A stretch of 64,000 bases of DNA from Datisca glomerata. Lineage: Eukaryota > Streptophyta > Magnoliopsida > Cucurbitales > Datiscaceae. The stretch's first letter is position 1, and each line of letters starts with the position of its first letter. Shown one piece after another: positions 55,968 through 64,000 of the stretch. The translations under genes were made by a program, and so were the position numbers. Location of the stretch: NCBI GenBank assembly GCA_003255025.1, contig QANY01012022.1, forward strand, positions 1 to 64,000, given 5' to 3'. The notes beneath the pieces are model-generated. The model made no database searches, was not told the DNA's origin, and saw nothing but the letters and a program-made list of their open reading frames with translations.

Positions 55968-56735
55968 GTGTCATTCCTTGGTCATGTGGTATCTCAAGAT
56001 GGAATCTCGGTTGACCCGTCTAAGATTGAAGCAATGCTTAACTGGTCTCAACCGACAAATGTTGGGGAAGTTCACAGTTTTCTGGGTTTAGCAGGATATT
56101 ACAGAAGGTTTGTTGAAGGTTTTTCAAAGATTACTGTCCCACTTACTTAGTTGACCAGGAAGAATACCACCTTTTCTTGGACGACCGAAAGTGAGAAATG
56201 TTTTCAGAGCCTTAAATAAAAGTTAGTGACAGCACCAGTGTTGACCATTCCAGATGGTAAGAGTGATTTTGTGATATACAGTGATGTTTCTAAAAGACGT
56301 TTGGGTTACATTTTGATGCAAGAGGGAAAGATCATAGCATATGCATCTCGTCAGCTCAAGCCCTATGAACAGAATTATCCTACTCATGATTTGGAGTTGG
56401 CTACAGTTTTTTTTTCCCTCAAGATCTAGAGACATTATTTGTATGGTTGTAAGTGTCAGATTTACACAGATCATAAAAGCCTTAAGTATTTTTTCACTCA
56501 GAAAGAACTTAACATGAGGCAACGCCGTTGGTTGGAATTGGTGAAGGATTATGACTGCCAGATCATTTATCACCTAAGAAAGGCAAATGTAGTGGCTGAT
56601 GCCTTAAGTCAAAAATCAGCTCATTCAGCAGCTCTTATTACTTCTCAAGGACATATCTTCGAGGATTTCGAACGTGCTGAGATTCAAGTGTTGTTGAATG
56701 ATACTACAGCACAACTAGCCCAGCTCACAGTTTAA
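55968..56735 (+). pseudogene. Gypsy RT thumb and RNase H
   Basis: [20 protein letters not shown] and [18 protein letters not shown] are the RT connection. Stops lie at 56148, 56217 and 56427. RNase H includes [17 protein letters not shown] (first Asp), [20 protein letters not shown] with Glu in the following ELA, and [13 protein letters not shown] (Asp). [10 protein letters not shown] ends the domain. All in one frame with 53808-55966. Confidence 0.88.
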
Positions 56736-57680
56736 CCATCGTTACAGCAACGTATTATTGATGCACAGATCCCAGACTCGGAGTTGCTTCTGACTCGTAG
56801 TGAAGTGGGTTCAGACAAAAGAAAAGGGTTTGAAATTAGTGATGATTCATCTCTTCGCTTTCATGGGAGACTGTGTGTTCCTAAACATGCACTTGTTAGG
56901 TAAGAATTGCTCGTGGAGGCTCATAGTTCACCATACACTGTCCACCCTGGTACATTATTGGTAGAATGGTATGAAGCGTGAAATTGCTGAGTTCGTTAGT
57001 GAGTGTTTGGTGTGCCAGCAGATCAAGGCTCAAAGACAGCGACCATCTGGGGTTTTACAGCCTTTAAGTATTCCTGAATGGAAGTGGGAACATGTAACTA
57101 TGGATTTCGTTTCAGGGCTACCGAGAACGGTAAAGGGTTTTAACTCCATTTGGGTTGTGGTGGATTGTCTTACCAAAGTCTGCACACTTTTTGCCTGGTA
57201 AGACTACATTTTCAGTTAAGGATTGGGCTCGGTCATATGTTCGTGAGATTGTTCAACTTCATGGGGTTCCAGTTTCTATAGTATCAGATCGGGATCCACA
57301 ATTCAAGTCAAACGTTTGGCGGAGTCTACAAAAGCTTTGGGAACACAGTTGAATTTAAGTACAGCTTTTCATCCATAAGCTGATGGATAATCTGAGCGAA
57401 CAATTCAGACATTAGAAGATATGCTTCGAGCTTGTGTCTTGGCGCACACTTGGTACTCATGGAGTTTGCTTATAATTACAGTTATCAGGTGCCGGTTCAT
57501 TGGGATGAAGTTGGCGAATGAAAGCTTTTGGGCCATGACTTGGTTTAGTGCATGAATGAAGCTATTAAGAAAAGAGATAGAATGAAGACCGCTCATAATA
57601 GGCAAAAGAGTTACACAGATGTCAAGAGGAAGGATCTCGAATTTAAAGTGGGTGATCATGTTTTCGCAAAGTTGCCCCAT
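56736..57680 (+). pseudogene. Gypsy integrase
   Basis: After the stop at 56733 the HHCC domain is incomplete. SSPYTVHPG is followed within a few bases by YWW-like then MKREIAEFV, so roughly ten residues are missing near 56955, with a frame change. CLVCQQIKAQRQRPSG keeps CxxC. VTMDFVSGLP holds the first Asp, and IVSDRDPQFKS the second (frame shifted near 57195). DG*SERTIQT holds the Glu after another stop. D-D-E residues survive but the frame changes at least three times. Confidence 0.85.
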
Positions 57681-58065
57681 TGAAGGGTGTTATGCGTTTT
57701 GGTCGCAAGGAGAAGTTGAGTCCTAGGTTTATTGGCCCGTTTGAGATTTTGGATTGTATTGGTCCTTTGGCATACCGACTCGCTTTACCACCAGCTCTTT
57801 CAGCGTTCATAATGAGTTTAACGTCTCGATGCTTCACAAATACGTGTCTGACCCAATGCATGTCATTAATTTTGAACCTCTGCAAGTTCGTGATGATTTC
57901 ACTTATAAGGAGAAGCCAATCAGAGTTCTAGAGCGCAAGAATCAAACTCTTCGTAACAGAACGGTTCAACTAGTCAAGATTCTTTGGAGAAATCATCGAA
58001 TCGAGGGAGCAACATGGGAACGAGAAGCAGATATAAGTGTCAAGTACCAAGAGTTATTTCAATAA
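57680..58065 (+). pseudogene. Integrase C-terminus and chromodomain-like tail
   Basis: KLSPRFIGPFEILDCIGPLA (57710-57770) is the GPF/Y block. After a frame change, FNVSMLHKYVSDPMHVINFE, VRVLERK-like and RNRTVQLVKILWRNHRIEG and ATWEREADI follow. The last part matches the chromodomain of chromoviruses, whose role is targeting integration to heterochromatin. It ends at 58065, 29 bases before the polypurine tract. Confidence 0.82.
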
Positions 58066-58093
58066 GGTATATTCCTTTCGAGGATGAAAGGTT

Positions 58094-58108
58094 TTATGGA
58101 GGGGAGAA
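58094..58108 (+). promoter_or_regulatory. Polypurine tract
   Basis: TTATGGAGGGGAGAA immediately precedes the 3' LTR TG at 58109. It would prime plus-strand DNA synthesis. Confidence 0.8.
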
Positions 58109-60367
58109 TGTAATACCCATTTATTTTATAAGGGTTATTTTTATAATTCAAACCCTCACTCACACATATGCACTCACTTACACACTAAGACAACCCAATT
58201 TGTTTCCCTCACACGTGTTCTCTCTCATTCATCTTCTCCAAATCTCTATTTGCTTTTATCTCAAGCTTACCCACGTAACTCCCCCTCTTCAATTTCAGCA
58301 ATTTGTAAAACTGTCACTCTCCCGTCCCTAAAGGTGCACCATTATCGTCATTCCTAGATTCAGCCCTGATCGTCTTCTCTAGATCGTTGCTGCCTTTGCT
58401 GTCAATAAGCTTGTTTCTCTCTTGCTTTCTATTCCAATTTATTTGATTCTTTCTCCTTTTCATATATCTCCCATGTTCTCTCGATTTTGTTAGCAGCCAA
58501 ACAAAAATTGGAGTTTTGAAATTTGTTTTGCTAAATTGTTTTATTGAATTGTTCAGCTTAGATGTTTCGGTTTAATTCTAGAACTGTTGATCACTTTTCT
58601 TAACATTGTCTTTTTGATGGATTAAGATTTATACCTCTTTATTTCAATTCTGTTTATATACTTTTTTTACGACTGATTGTTTTTTGCAAGGCTGTATTTC
58701 TATATTTCCTTTTTGATAATTCATCCTAGTGAGTTTTTTTTGGTAATCAATTAAATATGTGATTTTTTGTACACAATAATAAAAAGTTCTTTCTCGTTGG
58801 TTCAAATTAAGTAGTTTTGTCATTTTTTTTCAAACAAATAAATAAGTTCTTTTATCTAAAACAAATAGTTTTATAACTCTATAAGCAATTGAATAAATTT
58901 TGGAGTGATTTCAATGCTTATTAGATTTCTCTAGTGTGTTTAAGAATTTCGTGTGTTTACTCATTTTGTTTGGCTATGTATTTATTACCACTCAGTGTGT
59001 TAATTGTGGCCCGAACCATGTTTTACCCAGCCCGAATCCGTTCAATTGAACCCGACCGAACCAGTTCAGTTCACTCCGAACCTAGTTGAACTGGATCGAA
59101 CCACTTGATTAGTTTACACCCAGTTCAATTTCACTCTTTTTTTACCTCACTCACCCTGGTCGTTAAATAAATAATTATAGTTATTATATGAATGCTTAGT
59201 GATCTGGAATCTGTGAATTCCAGGTCAATAGTTGCTAAATTTAATTCGTATCGATCCAAGTAAGTGGATTTACATAATAATTCGGTTCATGTGTTATAAG
59301 TGTAGAATATATAATGTGAAATAATTTTATTATTTCTTTATGTTCAATCTTATGATCAAGTATTTTAATTATTTTCCATATTATGATGAAATTATTTACC
59401 ATGTTACGTATGATTATATTTTGAGTTATACATGTACTAGTTATATTGTTTATGTTCATGAACAAGTTATATGTTTACTCACATATATGTGATAACGAGA
59501 ATAATAATTAAAGTAAAAAGTGATAAGTAAACAAGAAGTAGATTTAGTCATGTCCCTTGGTTATCAAGTAACCAGATTGTTGACGTCATGTTATAAAGTT
59601 ATTCAGTTGGGTATCACCATGTTCATGTTAGCTCCCTTAAGGTTCAGATAAACTTAAGTGACATTAAGTTTCAGGACACCCAATTTGTCATGTTCACGTT
59701 CATGTTACAAGTTCAAGTTGTGAAACAGTTCAGGTTAGGTTGTTAATTGAGAGATATGTCTAGTCGAGTTATGATCAAGCAAGTATAAGTATTGGAAGGT
59801 ATAAGGTACAAGTTCAAGTTATATGTTAATCATGAAATCGGTGTGTTGTTACAAATATTTTATGTGACCAGTAAACGTGTGAAATAAATTTGCATGAGTT
59901 ATATGTTTACATTTATGTAATGTGAAACTTATTAGTATGTGAATTTACTTACTGAGTATTTTTAATACTCACCCCCCATAGATGATTATGTTGTAGATGT
60001 TGGTGAGCAGTAGGAGTGAGGGACTACCATATCCAACATGATTATGATTTCTAAGTTTAATTATAACATTATGACTTTAGTTTGACTTTAGTTTGACTTC
60101 AGTTATTTCAGAAATTTATGAATATTCATGTTTAATCTTTCATGTCTTATGAATTTTCATGCTTCACTGTATTATAGTTTAATGAATCATTTATTTCAGT
60201 TTAATGAGTTAATATTCTCTTAAAATAATTTTACGCTTCTGCTATTTAACGTTAAAATTAGGGTTTTCAATTTGGGGATTTTCTCAAATTAGGGTTTTAA
60301 TTGAATTAGGAATTTTTGAATTGTGAAATTTCAAACATGTTTAACCCTCAGAAAACGGGGCGTTACA
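58109..60367 (+). repeat. 3' LTR of Gypsy (2259 bp, internal deletion)
   Basis: Starts TGTAATACCC, ends GGGCGTTACA. It is collinear with the 5' LTR but lacks the segment equal to 51201-51509. In one 185-base stretch compared by eye (58497-58682 with 51715-51900) I count about six differences. Confidence 0.92.
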
Positions 60368-60372
60368 CTATT
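60368..60372. repeat. Target-site duplication CTATT, right copy
   Basis: Matches 51015-51019. Confidence 0.85.
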
Positions 60373-60612
60373 TCTTTTATAGTTTTGAATCACTAAGTTG
60401 CAACAATTCTCCACATAGATTCATAACCAATGTCTAAGATGGTAGCCTTCCTCCAAGATTTATTCTGTCTTGATATTAGCGAAGTTCAAGCAGTCTTTGA
60501 ACTTAGCTACTGTCAATGGCTTTGTTAACATATCTGCTATATTTTCTTTAGTTGAAACCTTCTCAATGGTCATAGCACCATTTGCAATTTCATCATCTCT
60601 GATAAAATGAGA
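60368..60612 (-). mobile_element. Copia remnant: LTR start and RNase H tail, minus strand
   Basis: 60405-60368 is the first part of the 3' LTR (TGTTGCAACTTAGTG on the minus strand), continued at 51019-50741. A purine tract (TGTGGAGAA complement, 60407-60415) precedes it. Upstream, on the minus strand, ANGAMTIEKVSTKENIADML and TKPLTVAKFKDCLNF (60590-60475) give the end of Copia RNase H. The rest of the element is missing. Confidence 0.75.
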
Positions 60613-60958
60613 TACTGGCACCAACAACACTTATATTTCTTAATTAATTCATGAGTTGAACAAAGAATTTGTCTTGACGGACCTAGGCTCTTTGAAGTAT
60701 TTTCTTGGATTAGAGGTTGAGATGAATTCAACAGATTTCTTGGTCACAGAAAGTAAGTATGTTACTAATATTCTTCACAAGTAAGGTCTTACACAAGCCA
60801 AAACTTGTTAGTCACCTTGTTCCACGAAAGACACTCTTCATACCGCAAGTCCAGCATTTGAGAATGTCAGTTTATATCATAGTTTAGTAGGTCCTCTTCA
60901 ATATTTGACCATTACTATGCCTGATGTTACTTATGCTATCATTGCTAGCCAAGATTGG
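60613..60958 (+). pseudogene. Copia reverse transcriptase tail, family S
   Basis: Plus strand: NKEFVLTDLGSLKYFLGLEV, STDFLVTESKYVTNILHK then a stop, SLYHSLVGPLQYLT and MPDVTYAI. It corresponds in reverse to 41800-41490. The following RNase H is deleted: at GCTAGCCAAGAT (60944-60955) the sequence jumps to the polypurine G-run. The same word occurs at the end of RNase H in the other copy (41054-41066 complement). Confidence 0.75.
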
Positions 60959-60959
60959 C

Positions 60960-60988
60960 GGGGGGGGGGGGGGGGGGNNNNNNGGGGG
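60960..60988 (+). other. G-run with six undetermined bases
   Basis: 18 G (60960-60977), six N (60978-60983), then five G. It stands where family S has its polypurine tract (11 C at 40967-40977 on the other strand). Its true length is not known. Confidence 0.8.
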
Positions 60989-60989
60989 T

Positions 60990-61175
60990 TGTATTAGCTA
61001 ATCAATTACATTTAGTTAGTTTTCATTGTTGAGTTGTCTTTATGTTAGTGGCTATTATTGTTATTTCTTTGATTATGTTAGTTTGGTAGTTAATAAGTCA
61101 GACAAATACTTAGTTTGTATTTAAGTCTTATTTTAACTAAGTTTGAACAATAATGAGAATTTACATATTCCATTT
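60990..61175 (+). repeat. 3' LTR of family S, plus-strand copy
   Basis: Begins TGTATTAGCTAATC after the G-run and aligns in reverse with 40966-40795. It has about 30 additional bases (GGCTATTATTGTTATTTC...) relative to that copy. Confidence 0.6.
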
Positions 61176-61690
61176 TTCTAAACTGCCTTCATGCACAAAT
61201 ATGGCAAAATAGGCAAACTCCATCGATACGGATCCCTCATGTTGAATCCCTAACACGAGGGGATCTAATAATCATATTTGAGTCATCGGTTCATATCTAG
61301 ACAGTTCAGATATGATTGTTATATAAATCAATAATGCTGACCTTTTTTTACTATCCATTGTTTTGTTTAGCAGATATTCATCTAAGTCGTCCATTTCCTA
61401 AAATGGAACGCTTAGATGGAATAAATTGCTTCGTATTTCTCCCAACAGGATGCGATCTGCTTCCACTTTTCATGGGTTGTCCAAGAATCTTAAAAATCTG
61501 TTAAAATATGGGTGCCAGCTGCCCTATCAGAACAAACTCTGAATCTTTCATATTCTTTTAATAGTTTCATTAATATTTGTAATTAATGATGTATTATTTT
61601 CCTATAAAAGGCCATCCCCGTGAAGTTTCTTTTCTATGAAATCAATAACTGAAAACCTGTGGAAATTTTTTTCTTTGATTTTTAAGTTTT
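61176..61690 (+). repeat. LTR of family R, uninterrupted copy
   Basis: Aligns in reverse with 39370-39685 plus 40594-40794. A TATA-like CCTATAAAAGG (61602) is followed by ATGAAATCAATAACTGAAAACC. A degenerate primer site (TTATCTGAGCTACTG, 61689-61703) follows. Confidence 0.6.
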
Positions 61691-61718
61691 TATCTGAGCT
61701 ACTGCGGTTTGGAATCTA

Positions 61719-62254
61719 ATGGCCTCTTCGAATGATGCTGCTAATGCTGAAACAAATGTTGTTCTTAATATTACAGTAACAGTTGTTACTGCTAACCTTC
61801 CTAGCCTAAACCCCACTTCTCTTGCCAACTACACTAATATCACACGCATGCCTTACCTTTGTCATTAGGCAAATTCCTTCACTCCCAATTATGTTTCCAA
61901 ACAACATGATAACAATCTCCATTTGCTAAGATCGCAATAACTATGTGCTCTGGAGGTCACGTGTTATGTCGATTGTAAGAGCCTATGACCTTGAACTATT
62001 TTTATTTAGTCTAATACCAATGCCCGATTAGTTCTTACCGAACCCCCATGACACAACATTCACACCCACTTCCCAGCAAACTCTAGTGACTAAAGCAACC
62101 ATTATACTAAACCCAGCCTTTATAAGCTATAGAATAAAGATCGATACCTTATGAGCAGAATGTTATTCATTCATCAGAGAGAGGCCATGTGTGACCATGT
62201 TCTGAGATGCCAAAGCTCCTGAGATAGCATACAATGTGCCAAAGAATATTGATA
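61719..62254 (+). pseudogene. Copia gag remnant, family R
   Basis: ATG at 61719 opens MASSNDAANAETNVVLNITV, a Thr/Asn-rich Gag start, and continues with TSLANYTNIT, then stops. Further blocks in shifting frames are LRSQ, LWRSRVMSIVRAYDLE (61925-61995) and FLFSLIPMPD. It aligns in reverse with 39333-38950. It ends where minus-strand family S sequence begins (about 62255). Confidence 0.6.
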
Positions 62255-64000
62255 GAGACTATCATCTAAATACAGCAACAAGTAGGTAATAGAGGTGTCA
62301 TCAACTTTTATAAATAAAGAAGTACTAGCAGAAGACGCAACAAAGCTAAGACTGAACAAATAAGCACCGAATCTGGAAATCAGGTTCTAGGTGCATGTTT
62401 CAGGCCATACATGACTTGTTAAGCTTGCACACAAAGGTAGGGTGAGCAAGTTCAATAAAGCCTTCGGAATGAGTCATATATACCTCTTCATATAGAAAAC
62501 CATGAAAAAATGTATTTTTGACACCAAGTTGTCTTATACTCTATTTATATTATGTTGCAAGACTAAAAATGATTCTGATGGTGGTCTTTTCAACTACAAG
62601 GTTGAAGGTTTCATCTTAGTCTAACCTAGGCTGTTGATAAAAGCCTTTAGCCACTAAGCGAGTCTTGTATCTAGAGATAGACCCATCAACATTGTATTTA
62701 AGTCTGTATACCCACTTGCAATCTATGATATTTTTATTAATAGGAAGAGGAGTTAGGGTCTATGTGCCTTGTTGATATAGAGAAAAAAGCTCTTCAACCA
62801 TTGCATGTCTCCAAGAGGCAGACTTAGAGGCCTCAATATAAGAGGTTCATTCTTTGAGACAGTAGCATTGGAATGAGTAGCAGAATCAATCATATCATTA
62901 TTGGCATGAACATTAGTATCACTCACACCAATAAATCAAGCAGAAGAAATATTTGTGTTAGAAGCTAAATGAGACTGTGATGAGAAGAACTTGATGCAAA
63001 TGACATGCCTTGAGATATGTAATGAGAAGAACTAGATGCAAATGACTGGGTAGTTAAGAGTTGTTGTGTTGGAGGCTTGTTAAGGGCAAAGAGTCAAAAG
63101 CAGAAGAAGTTGAAGTATGAGATTAGATGTAATGAGAGGAACTAGATGCAAATGACATGTCTTGAGATATGTAACTTCTAAGATGAAGGATTTAAGCACA
63201 TACAAACATTATGCTGTAACGTGTATCCTATAAAAATGCAGTGTGATGTTTTGGGCTGCAATTTATGAGTATTTTAAGGTTTCAATATACATTAATTCTA
63301 AAGATGAAGAAAATAAAGATTCATGGATATGAAAAGGCAACTTTGATATTTCACTTTGTAAATAACTTTGTCATACACAAGGATCAACATCTTTAAAATG
63401 TATTTATAGTGTATGTAAGATATTATTTGCACGATTTCCTAGCCTATCATGCCAAAGAGTATCAGACATTTTATTACCTATTAAAGCAGCAGGTAAAACA
63501 TAACCATTTTTATTGGACATAGTAAGAGAAAATATAAAAGTGGAAGAAGATGCAACAATATAAGGCATTAATGAACATGGAATGTGATATAATCTGTTCT
63601 GCCTTAGTCCATCATACAAAATTTTGCCAGATTATTTATCTTGAATAAGAAAGAAATTAGCATCAAAATGAAATTGGCAATTATCGAAAAGACAACATTG
63701 ATAGATATATAAGAGATTTCTAGAAATAGTTGGAACTCTAAAGACATTTTCAAGAGTAAAAGTATGAGTAAGGGTAATGAGAGAACCAAAACATGTATGA
63801 GTGATAGAAATATTCTGCCCATTACTAATTGTTACTGCATCTTCTCCATTATATTCAGAAATGATGTGGATATTAGAGAAATCAGGTGTGAGGTGAGCAT
63901 TACATCCTGAATCTGACAACCAAACCCCATAATTTACCTCAAAATTCATTGGTATCATTGCTACTATTGTAGCCAATTGAGTAGGTGGATGGCGACCTTA
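62255..64000 (-). mobile_element. Second minus-strand copy of family S Copia (runs off window)
   Basis: 62255-63288 matches 41870-42840 and 63290-64000 matches 43365-44560 in the same orientation. Integrase core sequence between them (equal to about 42840-43365) is absent, with the join near 63288. The TIR transposon at 43580-44042 is also absent. The element continues beyond the right edge. Confidence 0.75.
63404..63976 (-). pseudogene. Copia protease to pre-integrase, second S copy
   Basis: Minus-strand frame 63976-63632: GVWLSDSGCNAHLTPDFSNI carries the intact protease Asp-Ser-Gly. It continues with SEYNGEDAVTISNGQNI, VPTISRNLLYIYQ and FHFDANFFLIQDK. Frame 63619-63404: PAALIGNKMSDTLWHDRLGN with H of the HHCC domain. 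A one-base shift lies near 63625. Confidence 0.8.

Larger units (their letters stand above)
51020..60367 (+). mobile_element. Ty3/Gypsy chromovirus-type retrotransposon (9348 bp)
   Basis: 5' LTR 51020-53581, primer site 53585-53601, gag-pol 53808-58065, polypurine tract 58094-58108, 3' LTR 58109-60367 and a perfect 5-bp target duplication CTATT. Pol order is protease-RT-RNase H-integrase, which defines Gypsy. A chromodomain-like tail follows integrase, and very long LTRs suggest the Del/Tekay branch. It inserted into an older Copia 3' LTR. Gag-pol is interrupted by about ten stops and several frameshifts. Confidence 0.93.

Noticed and set aside
56223..56573. Minus-strand 116-codon frame
   Set aside because: Shadow of the Gypsy RNase H on the plus strand.
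51020..60367. Endogenous pararetrovirus
   Set aside because: Integrase, LTRs, polypurine tract and 5-bp target duplication are all present, and there is no movement-protein domain, so this is a Gypsy retrotransposon.

Overview
The window is nuclear DNA of a flowering plant, probably a dicot. It is AT-rich and full of Ty1/Copia and Ty3/Gypsy LTR retrotransposons with tRNA-Met type primer sites, hAT-like non-autonomous DNA transposons and CACTA-like ends. I see one intact host gene: a four-exon PLAC8 / PLANT CADMIUM RESISTANCE (PCR) family gene on the + strand (exons 49044-49233, 49423-49494, 49618-49830, 50129-50205; 183 residues). Species cannot be told from this sequence.

Layout, left to right. 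1-5300: low-complexity DNA, a 27-bp tandem array, two CACTA-like left ends, a gag-like fragment and a LINE-like insertion with a poly-A tail. 5362-11965: a minus-strand Copia element with an intact-looking 5' LTR and a 59-bp remnant of its 3' LTR. 11966-14699: old repeats. About 14700-19345: a decayed plus-strand Copia, broken in its protease by a hAT-like element (17929-19007). 19394-21180: simple and tandem repeats. 21490-22860: the 3' half of another Copia. 23702-36120: a tandem LTR-internal-LTR-internal-LTR Copia array, with the second unit truncated by a deletion. 36575-38930: an imperfect repeat and a minus-strand Gypsy remnant. 38950-45800: minus-strand Copia remnants of two families carrying two small TIR transposons. 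46815-47420: a possible solo LTR. 48881-50350: the PCR gene. 50741-60612: a Copia 3' LTR split by a 9.35-kb Gypsy chromovirus that has both LTRs and a perfect 5-bp target duplication. 60613-64000: further copies of the two Copia families, including a short assembly gap of N within a G-run.

All retroelement reading frames carry stops or frameshifts, so none looks able to make a complete polyprotein. The most informative observations are structural. Nesting order, target duplications, 'empty sites' in paralogous element copies that prove two transposon insertions, a microhomology deletion in an LTR, and an inverted plus a direct duplication linking 39-45 kb with 60.6-64 kb can all be read directly. 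I do not see a new defence, biosynthetic or regulatory system here.
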